Source: CAVWDU01 sp963840725
GTDB taxonomy: Bacteria; Pseudomonadota; Gammaproteobacteria; Pseudomonadales; Halieaceae
Reading direction: 5' to 3'
DNA: 64,000 nt
NCBI GenBank assembly: GCA_963840725.1
Contig: CAWIZY010000009.1
Coordinates: 682,001 to 746,000, forward strand
A program made the position numbers and the translations under genes. Position 1 is the first letter of the stretch. Every line of letters starts with the position of its first letter. Below, piece by piece: positions 15,931-24,874 of the stretch. The notes below the pieces were generated by a model that worked only from the letters and a program-made list of their open reading frames with translations, had not been told where the DNA came from and ran no database searches.

Positions 15931-18186
15931 TCACCGGCGCTGCCCCTTGCGCTTGCTGCGCTTGCCCTTAATACTTTTCTTGAGCGATTGTTTGAAGTCG
16001 TAGTAGTGAAATGGCAGGCGCCAGTGGTTCCCAAACTCGGCACCAAAGTGCGACTCATAGCAGCTTATGAACTGCTGTCTGTCGGGCCAGTCCAGCTTGT
16101 AGCAGATTCTCATCAGGTCCTGTAGCCGGTGCCTTGGCTTCACTCGCGAGCCAGGTCCTGCCCATATCCAGGCACGGCCGATGTCAATTACCCGCGGCTG
16201 GATGCCGTTGTCCCCAGTGCGCTGAAGCAGGAGATTCCCGGCGGAGAGATCCCGATGCACGATCTGTTTGTTGTGCATATTGCAGATAAAGCCACTCAGC
16301 AGATCGAACCAGGCTGTTTTGTCGAGCCCCTGATAGTCCTCTGCGCCATCCCGAAATGCCGCGTAAACCTCTCGACAGGAAAATGCATCGGGGATGAATT
16401 CGCAGAGATACCAGGAGTCGCGGACACCCGGATTTGTCGCCTGCTCGTAGTAGGCCACCGGTAGAGGTGTGGCAACACCACTGCGCCACATTCTGCAGGC
16501 ATTGTTCCAGTGACGTTTGCCTTTACTTGGCTTGAACCGGTAGGTCAGATGCTTGATGCCCTTGACCCGGTTCAGCTTTACTGTGACCTGGTCGCACAGG
16601 CCCCGCGGGTCAGCGATATTCCACAACCGGTTGCGCACATCGCGCATGACACGCAGTTCCTCGTACCCGGCGACTCTCTCTGGCTCAAGAAGCTCGGCCG
16701 CCGCCGCATCCTGGGCCTGGTAACCCGTTCTCATCATGCACGCACCGCGCCAGCTGCCCGCAGCTCGGCTGATGGACTGGTATTGATCGCTGCTCAGATG
16801 CACCACGCCCGGGCTGGCCGCGGCGTCCACAGCAGCCATGTCGGGCGGTGCCAAATCCACCGAGCCCGATGATTCACTGAAACTGATGAATAAAGGATGT
16901 TCGGATATGACCATAGGTTGCGCTACGAGGCGTCCGTCACTGTTTCTGAAAGACGCATCGAGCAATTGATGGCGAGTGAGCACATCACTCAGCGGCCAGG
17001 TCATCGCATCCCGGCACCAGGCGACGATACAGGGCGCGCGACCCTCCTTTTCCAGCGCAAACAGGCTGAGCCCGTCAAACTGGTGCAGCAGCGTGCGACA
17101 GCGGGCGCCTGGCAGGCTGTCCGCCAGGTGTCGAAGTGCATGGAATGCAGGTGTGATGGTGAAATCTGCCGTCTGGCCACGGACTTTTTCATAATGGCTC
17201 ACCTGGTCAACTTCCGGGTAATCGATGGCCTGGTCATCGATCAGGCCATCGCGGTTGCATATCAGAGGACCCCAATAGACTCGCCCCAGGGATCCACTGG
17301 CCGCCGCCAGAATCAGATAACGCTGCAGGTAATCTGCCGCCTTGCGGTGCGGTGTGGCGGAGCGCCGGGCCAGGCGTTTCGTGGTCCAGCACACATAGCT
17401 GCAAAACAGTTGATCGCAGCCGCGGGATTCGCCGAGTGCGGCCAGTAGCCTGGCCTTTTTGATCAGATTGAGCGATACCAGATTGGTGAACATGCGGCCC
17501 AGGACTCGGTGGTCGCGAGCTTCGGGTTCGACCACCCGCTCCACGAAGAGATTGTCGGTATGGATCTCGGGGACCGCGTCCATCTTGCGCATCAAATTCA
17601 GGTAGGCACCGTTGAACAGCGGTTCAAAATCAGACACGTTGGGTCCGGCGAGTGGGACATCGGTGTCTCTTGCCTGTATTGCTGCCAGGTTCCAGGCAGC
17701 AATGAACGAACGCGAGGAAAAGCCGGACCACTTACCGCGGTTGGGTGTATTGCCAATTTCAAAGAGTGCGACCCGATTGTGATAGCGTTGGAAGACGGTT
17801 TTCGTAAATTCGGAGAAACGACGCTGGGCGTCGCTGTCTGTGTGCATGACCTGCGCTTCCTCGCGCGGTGGAAACACGTTCAGCATGACCTCAAAACCCG
17901 CTTCCAGTACCTGGTCAAGATAGCGCTCTGCGGGAGCATTCACGCTGCTGTAGGTAAAATCCAGGCGAACCTGGCGCAGTCCCAGCTCTGTCAGCCTGGC
18001 CAGCGAGTAGGCACGAACGTCAGGGTCCGCTGCCGGCGCAATGTTGACCCCGAGAAAACCTTCGGGGACTACCCGGGTGCTCGCGGGCCTGGCCGAGAGG
18101 CCGAGCAGCCCGACGCTGCTCAGCGCCGCGCCGATAAAGGCCGGTAACAGCGTGATGTGACCAATATCGTCTTGCTGGCTTGCCAT
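15931..18186 (-). CDS. Glycosidase-like barrel fused to a Kdo/WaaP-type kinase domain
   Basis: A 751-residue two-part protein. The N-terminus has a hydrophobic stretch (about 10-30), then a TIM-barrel-like region with LGVNIAP, DFTYSSVN, VMLNVFPP and FEIGNTPNRGKWSGF, the last resembling the acid/base Glu strand of cellulase-clan glycosidases. The last 250 residues are a lipopolysaccharide-kinase fold: the catalytic loop is IVHRDLSAGN and the metal-binding motif is DIGRA in place of DFG. Such kinases phosphorylate core LPS sugars. The combination suggests an envelope or exopolysaccharide modifying enzyme; substrate and localisation are unknown. No close homologue is recognised with certainty. 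Confidence 0.7.
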   Translation of the reverse strand: MASQQDDIGHITLLPAFIGAALSSVGLLGLSARPASTRVVPEGFLGVNIAPAADPDVRAYSLARLTELGLRQVRLDFTYSSVNAPAERYLDQVLEAGFEVMLNVFPPREEAQVMHTDSDAQRRFSEFTKTVFQRYHNRVALFEIGNTPNRGKWSGFSSRSFIAAWNLAAIQARDTDVPLAGPNVSDFEPLFNGAYLNLMRKMDAVPEIHTDNLFVERVVEPEARDHRVLGRMFTNLVSLNLIKKARLLAALGESRGCDQLFCSYVCWTTKRLARRSATPHRKAADYLQRYLILAAASGSLGRVYWGPLICNRDGLIDDQAIDYPEVDQVSHYEKVRGQTADFTITPAFHALRHLADSLPGARCRTLLHQFDGLSLFALEKEGRAPCIVAWCRDAMTWPLSDVLTRHQLLDASFRNSDGRLVAQPMVISEHPLFISFSESSGSVDLAPPDMAAVDAAASPGVVHLSSDQYQSISRAAGSWRGACMMRTGYQAQDAAAAELLEPERVAGYEELRVMRDVRNRLWNIADPRGLCDQVTVKLNRVKGIKHLTYRFKPSKGKRHWNNACRMWRSGVATPLPVAYYEQATNPGVRDSWYLCEFIPDAFSCREVYAAFRDGAEDYQGLDKTAWFDLLSGFICNMHNKQIVHRDLSAGNLLLQRTGDNGIQPRVIDIGRAWIWAGPGSRVKPRHRLQDLMRICYKLDWPDRQQFISCYESHFGAEFGNHWRLPFHYYDFKQSLKKSIKGKRSKRKGQRR

Positions 18187-18480
18187 TTCTTATTGTCCGT
18201 TATTGCCCGATGTTATCAGATCGGTAAGCGGCCTGAATCGGCGTTCTTGCCACTGCCCGCGCCTCACGGGGTGCTTGTGATCACGGATCGATTTCCATAA
18301 TATGCCCCGGTATCGCGCAGGGGCCATGTCCCCACTGCCGCACTGACGCACATCCTAGCGCAATTGCCCTGGAGTGAGTACAGCGGTTCTCGCTACACCA
18401 GCTTGATACCTCACCCGGGCGAGCCACAATGACAACGGCGACGCCTGATACAACTGACAGTTAGCAGTGGAAATAACACC
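18187..18480. promoter_or_regulatory. Divergent intergenic region before the F420 operon
   Basis: This 294-bp gap separates the leftward kinase-fusion gene from the rightward F420 operon and should hold both promoters. I see no convincing -35/-10 pair or FNR box. A short open frame at 18429-18464 (MTTATPDTTDS, then TAG) ends 16 bp before the npdG ATG and resembles the start of npdG itself (MTTDAKP), so it may be a decayed duplicate start or a leader peptide. Confidence 0.4.
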
Positions 18481-19167
18481 ATGACGACAGACGCCAAACC
18501 TGTAATTGCCATCCTTGGGGGCACTGGAGACCTGGGCACCGGGCTTGCCCGACGCTGGTCACAGGCCGGCTATCGGGTCCTTATCGGATCGAGAACCGTT
18601 GAAAAAGCCAAAGCTGCCTGCGCTGACCTGCGCGAGGTTATGGCCGAGCGCGGGGTGACTGAGGTCGCAGTCGAGGCTATGGAAAACCTGGCGGCGGCCG
18701 AGGCGGCGGATATCGTGGCAATCACCGTGCCTTTCAGCCATCAGGTCAGTACGCTGGAGCATGTGCGCGCCGCCCTGACCGGTAAAATTCTGATCGATGT
18801 AACCGTGCCATTGGTGCCACCCAAAGTAGCGCGTGTGCAACTGCCTGCAGAAGGCAGCGCCGGAGAGATCGCCCAGAACCTGCTCGGCGAGGAGGTGGCC
18901 GTGGTCTCCGCGTTCCAGAATGTCGCCGCTCACCATCTTCAGGAAGGCGGTGGCGTCGACTGCGATGTGCTGGTTACCGGCAACAAACGGGCGGCGCGGG
19001 AAAGTGTGATCAGCCTGGTCGAAGCGGCGGGTATGCGGGGCTTCCACGCCGGTATGATCAACAATGCAGCGGCCGCAGAGGCGCTGACCTCAGTGCTGAT
19101 TAGTATCAATAAACAGTACGGCTGCCACGCGGGCATCAGGATAACGGGTCCGGCAGAACCTGGATGA
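18481..19167 (+). CDS. npdG: NADPH-dependent F420 reductase (NpdG/Fno-like)
   Basis: A 228-residue Rossmann protein starting with AILGGTGDLGTGLARRW (nucleotide-binding GxGxxG-type loop, residues 11-20) and IGSRTVEKA, whose Ser-Arg suits NADPH 2'-phosphate binding. It matches the NADPH:F420 oxidoreductase family that interconverts F420 and F420H2 using NADP(H). It is the first gene of the F420 operon and overlaps cofE by ATGA (19164-19167). Its presence shows that the cell can feed hydride into the F420 pool; the F420-dependent client enzymes are not in this window. Confidence 0.92.
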   Translation: MTTDAKPVIAILGGTGDLGTGLARRWSQAGYRVLIGSRTVEKAKAACADLREVMAERGVTEVAVEAMENLAAAEAADIVAITVPFSHQVSTLEHVRAALTGKILIDVTVPLVPPKVARVQLPAEGSAGEIAQNLLGEEVAVVSAFQNVAAHHLQEGGGVDCDVLVTGNKRAARESVISLVEAAGMRGFHAGMINNAAAAEALTSVLISINKQYGCHAGIRITGPAEPG

Positions 19168-19931
19168 CGGTCAAACTGGAACTCATTGCTCTGGCGGAGT
19201 TTCCGCGCGTCAGCCCGGGTGATGACCTTCCTTTACTGATCTCGCGCTGTCTTGCTGACAATGGGCTTGAGTTGGAGCCTGGCGATGTACTCGTTATCGC
19301 CCAAAAAATAGTCTCCAAGGCCGAGGGCCGCTATGTCAGACTGGCTGATGTTAGCCCCGGAGCTGAGGCAGAAGCACTCGCCCGGCGAGCGAGGAAGGAC
19401 CCCCGGCAGATGGAGTTGGTATTGCGTGAATCCCGGGAGGTGGTGCGGGTCAAGCCTGGCGTGGTGATTGTGGAGCATCGCAACGGCTATGTGCATGCCA
19501 ACGCCGGTATCGATAAGTCCAATATTCCCAACAGCGCTGACGATCCCCGGGTCCTGCTGTTGCCGGAGGCTCCCGATGCGTCTGCACGCGACCTCGCCCT
19601 GGCGCTGGGAGAACTCTGTGGGGTGACACCCCAAGTGATTATCAATGACAGTACCGGTCGGGCCTGGCGGGTGGGTACTGTCGGCATCGCAATCGGTACG
19701 GCGGGGATAGAACCGCTCTACAACCGGGTGGGGGACCTGGATATGTATGGCAGCCCGCTGGAAGTGACTGAGGCCGCCGTCGCCGATGAGTTGGCAGCGG
19801 CCGCTTCGTTGGTTATGGGGCAGGCCGATGAGGCTCTGCCGGTGGTGCTCGCCCGGGGATTGTGCCTGACGCCAGGGCAGGGTGGTTCCGAAGGGTTGCT
19901 GCGGGCCAGAGAAGAGGACATGTTTCGGTGA
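19164..19931 (+). CDS. cofE: Coenzyme F420-0:L-glutamate ligase CofE
   Basis: 255 residues, a stand-alone CofE domain like the archaeal enzymes and unlike actinobacterial FbiB, which adds an FMN-binding nitroreductase-type domain. Recognisable segments are ALAEFPRVSPGDDLPLLI, IAQKIVSKAEGRYVRL, VEHRNGYVHANAGIDKSN and the NDSTGRAWRVGTVG loop. It adds glutamate to F420-0 using GTP. Start and stop overlap npdG and cofD by four bases each (ATGA and GTGA), the tight coupling of a single operon. Confidence 0.95.
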   Translation: MTVKLELIALAEFPRVSPGDDLPLLISRCLADNGLELEPGDVLVIAQKIVSKAEGRYVRLADVSPGAEAEALARRARKDPRQMELVLRESREVVRVKPGVVIVEHRNGYVHANAGIDKSNIPNSADDPRVLLLPEAPDASARDLALALGELCGVTPQVIINDSTGRAWRVGTVGIAIGTAGIEPLYNRVGDLDMYGSPLEVTEAAVADELAAAASLVMGQADEALPVVLARGLCLTPGQGGSEGLLRAREEDMFR

Positions 19932-20896
19932 CGGCGGGCTCGGCAGAAGCCCGGGTGCTGGCCCTGTCCGGTGGCGTCGGAGGGGCTAAACTGGCTCTTG
20001 GTCTGGCCGCTGTAATGGCGCCGGGCGATCTGCATGTCGTGGTCAATACCGGCGATGATTTTCGACATCTGGGCCTCCATATTTGCCCGGATATCGATAC
20101 CTTGCTCTACACGCTTTCCGGTCGGTCCAACAGCCAACTCGGCTGGGGGCTTGAGGAGGAGTCCTGGAATACCCTGAATGCCCTGGAGGCATTGGGTGGG
20201 GACACCTGGTTCCGGTTGGGCGATCGCGATCTGGCGACACACCTTTGGCGCACCGCGAAGCTCGCGTCGGGACTGTCGCTGTCTGAGCTGACCCAGCAGC
20301 TTGCGCGGCGCCTGGGAGTGGCGAGCCATATTCATCCGATGAGTGACGACCCGGTTCGTACGCTCATCCAGTGCGATGAGGGTGAACTGCCATTTCAGGA
20401 CTACTTTGTCCGCAGACGCTGCGAACCGCAGGTCACCCGTATCGACTTCGCCGGCATTGAGACGGCCCGCCCCAATCCGGCAGTGATGGCCTTGCTGCGG
20501 GAAAAGGGCCTGCAACAGGTTATCTTGTGTCCCTCCAACCCCTTTGTTAGTGTCGACCCGATATTGCAATTGCCACAACTGTGGCAGTCTCTCAGAGACG
20601 CTTCCGTGCCGGTGGTGGCTGTCTCACCGATTGTGGCAGGTGCGGCGATCAAGGGGCCCGCGGGCAAGATGATGCAGGAGTTGGGAGTGCCTGTAAGCGC
20701 TGCGGGTGTAGCGGCGCGATACCAGCGGCTTTATCCGGGCCTGGTAACACATTTTGTTATTGATGACGCGGATGCCGAACATGAGGCTATGATTCGGGAC
20801 AGCGGTCTGGCAGTCACCGTGACCGCGACTGTGATGCAAACTGCAGAGGATAAGCGTCGGCTGGCGCATGCCGTTTTGAATTTGGTGGAGCACTGA
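19928..20896 (+). CDS. cofD: 2-phospho-L-lactate transferase CofD
   Basis: 322 residues from the GTG at 19928, chosen because GTGA overlaps the cofE stop and because the conserved N-terminus VLALSGGVGGAKLALGL begins a few residues later; a frame opening at 19862 would intrude into cofE. Further family motifs are VVNTGDDFRHLGLHICPDIDT and SNPFVSVDPIL. CofD moves the phospho-lactyl-type group from the CofC product onto FO to form (dehydro)F420-0. It is followed after three bases by cofC. Confidence 0.95.
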   Translation: MTAGSAEARVLALSGGVGGAKLALGLAAVMAPGDLHVVVNTGDDFRHLGLHICPDIDTLLYTLSGRSNSQLGWGLEEESWNTLNALEALGGDTWFRLGDRDLATHLWRTAKLASGLSLSELTQQLARRLGVASHIHPMSDDPVRTLIQCDEGELPFQDYFVRRRCEPQVTRIDFAGIETARPNPAVMALLREKGLQQVILCPSNPFVSVDPILQLPQLWQSLRDASVPVVAVSPIVAGAAIKGPAGKMMQELGVPVSAAGVAARYQRLYPGLVTHFVIDDADAEHEAMIRDSGLAVTVTATVMQTAEDKRRLAHAVLNLVEH

Positions 20897-20899
20897 GTT

Positions 20900-21613
20900 G
20901 TGGTACACGCATTACTACCTGTGAAGCACCTGGGCCGGGCCAAATCCCGACTGGCGGATGTGCTGAAACCTGCCGAGCGCAGTGCGCTGGCGCTGGCGAT
21001 GACAAAGGATGTGCTGGATGTACTGATTGCGCACCCCGAGGTCGACGCCATTACTCTGGTCTCGGATGATCCCGCGCTGCAGTGGCTGGCCGACGTAAAC
21101 CGCTTACGGTGGCTGGCTGAGGCCAGACTGGACGTTCATGGACTGAATTCCGCGATAACCGCGGCTGTCGCCAGAATTCAGGCTACGGGCTGTCGGCGGA
21201 TCATGGTGTTGCACGCGGATTTACCGTATCTGCAAAGTGAGGACCTCAGCGCGGCCATCACCTGTCAGGACACAGAGGGTGGCATGGTTATTGGCGCCGA
21301 CCTGGCGGGTATGGGTACCAATCTGTTGGTTTTTGACGCGGGCTACGCACCCCGTTTTTCCTTCGGCGTGGATAGCTGCAGGCGGCATCAGGAGTGGGCG
21401 CTGACCAGGGCCGTTCCGGTTTCCGTTATTGCCCGCCCCGGCATCGGTGCCGATGTGGACTCGGGCGAGGATCTCCTGCGTCTGCTGCGGCAAGCACCAA
21501 CACTGCGCCCTGGAGCGCACACCTCACGCCTTTTGCAAAGTTGGCCCCAGGGCCGCAAAGCGCTGATTCTGGGAGCCTTGGCCCCTATTGAACTGGCCCC
21601 GATGAAAGACTGA
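20900..21613 (+). CDS. cofC: Phospholactate/phosphoenolpyruvate guanylyltransferase CofC
   Basis: 237 residues with a GTG start three bases after the cofD stop. The N-terminus LLPVKHLGRAKSRLADVL is the nucleotide-binding loop of the CofC/FbiD family, followed by VLHADLPYLQ with the metal-binding Asp. It activates a three-carbon phospho acid with GTP for CofD. The substrate differs between lineages (2-phospholactate, PEP, or 3-phosphoglycerate), and the sequence alone does not let me decide here. Confidence 0.93.
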   Translation: MVHALLPVKHLGRAKSRLADVLKPAERSALALAMTKDVLDVLIAHPEVDAITLVSDDPALQWLADVNRLRWLAEARLDVHGLNSAITAAVARIQATGCRRIMVLHADLPYLQSEDLSAAITCQDTEGGMVIGADLAGMGTNLLVFDAGYAPRFSFGVDSCRRHQEWALTRAVPVSVIARPGIGADVDSGEDLLRLLRQAPTLRPGAHTSRLLQSWPQGRKALILGALAPIELAPMKD

Positions 21614-21636
21614 TCCGACAAGAGCAGAGCGGAATT

Positions 21637-24156
21637 ATGAACCACTGGCCTTCCATATGCAGCCAATTACGCAGCGGGCAGACGCTGAGTGATCAAGCCG
21701 CGCTGTCCCTGGCGTCGGTCACTGACACCGGGTTGCTGGTGGCCGAAGCAGCGCGGCTGCGCGATGTTGGTCACGGGAATGTGATCACTTACTCGCGCAA
21801 GGTTTTTATCCCCCTTACCCGATTGTGCAGGGACGTCTGTCATTACTGCACATTTGCCACCACTCCGGGGCATATCCAACAACCTTTCCTGAGTATCGAT
21901 GAGGTGCTGGATCTGTGTCGTCAGGGTGCAGACCTGGGTTGCCAGGAAGCCCTGTTCACCCTGGGAGAGCGACCTGAGTTACGCTACCGTGCTGCTCGGG
22001 AGGCACTCGCGGTGCTGGGTTACGACTCAACGCTGGACTACCTGCAAGCCGTTGCGGCCCGGGTGCTGGATGAAACCGGTTTGCTACCACATATCAATGC
22101 AGGCTGTATGTCAGCCGATGAAATCCAGTCATTGCGCCCGGTGAGTGCATCAATGGGCATTATGCTGGAGTCCGCCTCGGAACGTCTCTGCGGTAAAGGT
22201 ATGCCACACTACGGTTCCCCCGATAAAGCGCCTCAGGAACGCCTCGCCACGCTTGAGCGCGCTGGTGCAGCTTCGGTTCCGTTTACCTCCGGAATCTTGA
22301 TTGGCATTGGTGAAACCCGCACTGAGCGAGTTGAGTCGTTGCTGGCATTGCGTGCCGTGCATCAATGTCACGGACACCTGCAGGAAGTGATTATCCAGAA
22401 TTTCCGCGCCAAGCCAGGTACGTTGATGGCAGCAGCCCCGGAACCCGATCTGGACGAGTTACTTTGGACTATAGCCGTCGCAAGGTTGATATTCGGTAGC
22501 CCTATGAGTATCCAGGCCCCTCCCAATCTCAGTCCCGGAGTTTTGCCGCAACTGATCGCGGCAGGGATTAACGACTGGGGTGGGGTCTCGCCAATGACCC
22601 CCGATCATGTCAACCCCGAGGCCCCCTGGCCCCACCTCGACGAATTGGCGGCAGAGACTGCCCGCAGCGGCAAGTTCCTTGAACAACGACTGACCGTTTA
22701 TCCCGCTTATCTGTCGGACTCCAAGCGATGGCTTGATCCGGCACTGCGCCCGGCGGCTTTGCGGCGCAGTGATGCAACCGGGTTCGGCCGGGTTGATGAC
22801 TGGGTGCCGGGTGTCGAGGCGCCGGTGCCTGTTGTTGAAGCCCGCCTGTTGCGAGGCGGCGACCCCAAGACCCCGGTCTCTGCTGACCTGCGCGCCATCA
22901 CAGCGCGTTGCATGGCGGGAGAGACACTGTCCGAAGCAGCCGTCACCCGCCTGTTTGAGGCCCGCGGAGTGGACTTCAGTTACCTGGTGGCCTGCGCAGA
23001 TGATCTCCGCAAAGCGGTCAATGGAGATACGGTTAATTACGTCGTAAACCGTAACATTAACTATACCAACGTGTGTTACTTCAACTGCCATTTCTGCGCT
23101 TTTTCCAAGGGCAAGGCCAGTGATCAGCTGCGCGGCAAGCCCTACGATATAGGTTACACGGAGATCGACCGTCGTTGTCGCGAAGCCTGGGCCCGGGGAG
23201 CGACCGAAGTCTGCATGCAGGGGGGGATTCACCCCGATTACAACGGGCAGACCTATCTCGATATTCTGCAGACGGTCAAGGAAGCCACGCCAGACATACA
23301 TGTGCACGCATTCTCACCGCTGGAGGTTTGGCAGGGTGCTGAAACTCTGGGGCTGCCGCTGGCTGAGTATTTACAGAGATTGCGGGAAGCGGGACTCGAC
23401 ACTTTGCCCGGTACTGCGGCAGAGATACTCCACGACGATGTGCGTGCAGAATTGTGCCCTGACAAACTGAGCACCGCCCAGTGGCTTGAGGTGATGGAGG
23501 CCGCACATCGGGCAGGCTTTCGAACCACGGCGACGATTATGTATGGGCACATAGAGATGCCGCGTCACTGGGCTGCTCATCTGCTGCACCTCAGGGCGTT
23601 GCAGCAACGAACCGGGGGCTTTACTGAGTTTGTTCCACTTCCTTTTGTGCATATGGAAGCGCCTATGTACCGGCGAGGGCGTTCGCGGCGTGGCCCCAGT
23701 TTCCGCGAGGCAGTGCTGATGCACGCGGTTGCGCGGCTGGTCTTCCACGGCCTGATCGATAATATTCAGACCTCGTGGGTGAAAATGGGCCGGGAGGGTG
23801 TCGCTGCCTGCCTGCGGGCCGGTGCCAATGATCTGGGTGGAACCTTGATGAACGAGAGCATCACGCGGGCGGCGGGAGCTGCACACGGCCAGGAGTGGTC
23901 TGCTCCCTTGTTGGAAGAAGCGATCCGCAGTGCCGGGCGCCAACCGCGTATGCGTACGACTCTGTACGCAGACGCCAGTGCTGAGCGCCGTCAGCGCGCC
24001 TTTGCAGCTGCGGACCTGGTTGCAGTCACCAATGAACCGGCAGGCCGGCGCCAGCGCAGCAAGCATCCAGGGGGCATCAATCCGTTGACCGCGAGCGAGC
24101 AATGCAGGGCTCAGTTTCCCGCCGAACAGGTATTGATGATAGCGGCCTGCAATTGA
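21637..24156 (+). CDS. fbiC: Fused FO synthase (CofG-CofH, FbiC-type)
   Basis: 839 residues with two radical-SAM halves. The CofG-like half has CRDVCHYC (Cys64, Cys68, Cys71); the CofH-like half has CYFNCHFC (Cys480, Cys484, Cys487). Together they build 7,8-didemethyl-8-hydroxy-5-deazariboflavin (FO) from tyrosine and the flavin precursor diaminouracil. The fused order CofG-CofH is the actinobacterial FbiC layout; archaea use two genes. Both clusters and the conserved neighbouring segments are intact. FO is also the antenna chromophore of some photolyases. The stop overlaps a TTG start of ung. Confidence 0.96.
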   Translation: MNHWPSICSQLRSGQTLSDQAALSLASVTDTGLLVAEAARLRDVGHGNVITYSRKVFIPLTRLCRDVCHYCTFATTPGHIQQPFLSIDEVLDLCRQGADLGCQEALFTLGERPELRYRAAREALAVLGYDSTLDYLQAVAARVLDETGLLPHINAGCMSADEIQSLRPVSASMGIMLESASERLCGKGMPHYGSPDKAPQERLATLERAGAASVPFTSGILIGIGETRTERVESLLALRAVHQCHGHLQEVIIQNFRAKPGTLMAAAPEPDLDELLWTIAVARLIFGSPMSIQAPPNLSPGVLPQLIAAGINDWGGVSPMTPDHVNPEAPWPHLDELAAETARSGKFLEQRLTVYPAYLSDSKRWLDPALRPAALRRSDATGFGRVDDWVPGVEAPVPVVEARLLRGGDPKTPVSADLRAITARCMAGETLSEAAVTRLFEARGVDFSYLVACADDLRKAVNGDTVNYVVNRNINYTNVCYFNCHFCAFSKGKASDQLRGKPYDIGYTEIDRRCREAWARGATEVCMQGGIHPDYNGQTYLDILQTVKEATPDIHVHAFSPLEVWQGAETLGLPLAEYLQRLREAGLDTLPGTAAEILHDDVRAELCPDKLSTAQWLEVMEAAHRAGFRTTATIMYGHIEMPRHWAAHLLHLRALQQRTGGFTEFVPLPFVHMEAPMYRRGRSRRGPSFREAVLMHAVARLVFHGLIDNIQTSWVKMGREGVAACLRAGANDLGGTLMNESITRAAGAAHGQEWSAPLLEEAIRSAGRQPRMRTTLYADASAERRQRAFAAADLVAVTNEPAGRRQRSKHPGGINPLTASEQCRAQFPAEQVLMIAACN

Positions 24157-24860
24157 CTACAGTAACTGCGACGACTTCATCCGTGCGTCTGGAACCCAGT
24201 TGGTTGAATCATCTGGCTGCTGAGTTTGAGCAGCCTTATATGCGCGAATTGCGGGTTTTTTTGCAGTCCCGCAAGCGCGCCGGGGTTCAGGTTTTCCCGC
24301 CTGGACATGAATTATTTGCCGCCTTCGATCACACCCCCTTGCCAGCGGTGCGGGCCGTTATCATGGGCCAGGACCCTTACCATGGGGATGGTCAGGCACA
24401 TGGTCTGAGCTTTTCGGTGCCTTCGGGTGTTGATACTCCCCCGTCATTGGCGAATATTTTCAAGGAGATCAACAACGAGTTCGATCTACCCATACCGGGC
24501 CACGGCAATCTTACGGCCTGGGCGCAACAAGGTGTGCTGTTGCTTAACAGCGTGTTGTCGGTAGAGCGCGGATCCGCCGGCGCCCATAGGGGGCAGGGCT
24601 GGGAACAATTTACCGACCGGGTGATTCAGATCGTTGATCGCGAGTGCCGTGGCGTGGTCTTCATGCTCTGGGGCAGTTATGCGCGCCGCAAAGGCGCGAT
24701 GATCAGTCGCCAGCACCACTGTGTGCTGGAGGCGCCGCACCCTTCACCACTGAGTGCCTACCGGGGCTTCTTTGGCTGTGGTCATTTTCGCGCTGCCAAT
24801 GACTATTTGGTGTCCGTCGGGCGGGAACCCATCGACTGGAGCCTCCCCGCTCCAGACTGA
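24153..24860 (+). CDS. ung: Uracil-DNA glycosylase, family 1
   Basis: 235 residues from the TTG at 24153, which overlaps the fbiC stop as TTGA; a GTG at 24183 is the other reasonable start, and an ATG at 24102 would lie inside fbiC. Catalytic motifs are complete: GQDPYHGDGQAHGLSFSVP with the water-activating Asp74 and HPSPLSAYRGFFGC with the catalytic His and the intercalating-loop region. It excises uracil from DNA. It is the last gene of the F420 operon and converges on ygfZ 15 bp away. Confidence 0.95.
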   Translation: MTTVTATTSSVRLEPSWLNHLAAEFEQPYMRELRVFLQSRKRAGVQVFPPGHELFAAFDHTPLPAVRAVIMGQDPYHGDGQAHGLSFSVPSGVDTPPSLANIFKEINNEFDLPIPGHGNLTAWAQQGVLLLNSVLSVERGSAGAHRGQGWEQFTDRVIQIVDRECRGVVFMLWGSYARRKGAMISRQHHCVLEAPHPSPLSAYRGFFGCGHFRAANDYLVSVGREPIDWSLPAPD

Positions 24861-24874
24861 GAGGCTTGCTGTGA

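Noticed and set aside
18270..18290. Possible Crp or FNR site (TGTGATCACGGATCGA)
   Set aside because: Only one half-site fits the Crp consensus and the FNR half-sites are absent, so it is not strong enough to call.
19718..20578. 286-codon minus-strand frame across cofE and cofD
   Set aside because: Antisense to two conserved F420 genes, with no ribosome-binding site or recognisable domain.
22459..24102. Long minus-strand frames opposite fbiC
   Set aside because: Both radical-SAM halves are intact on the plus strand, and the antisense frames carry no known motif.
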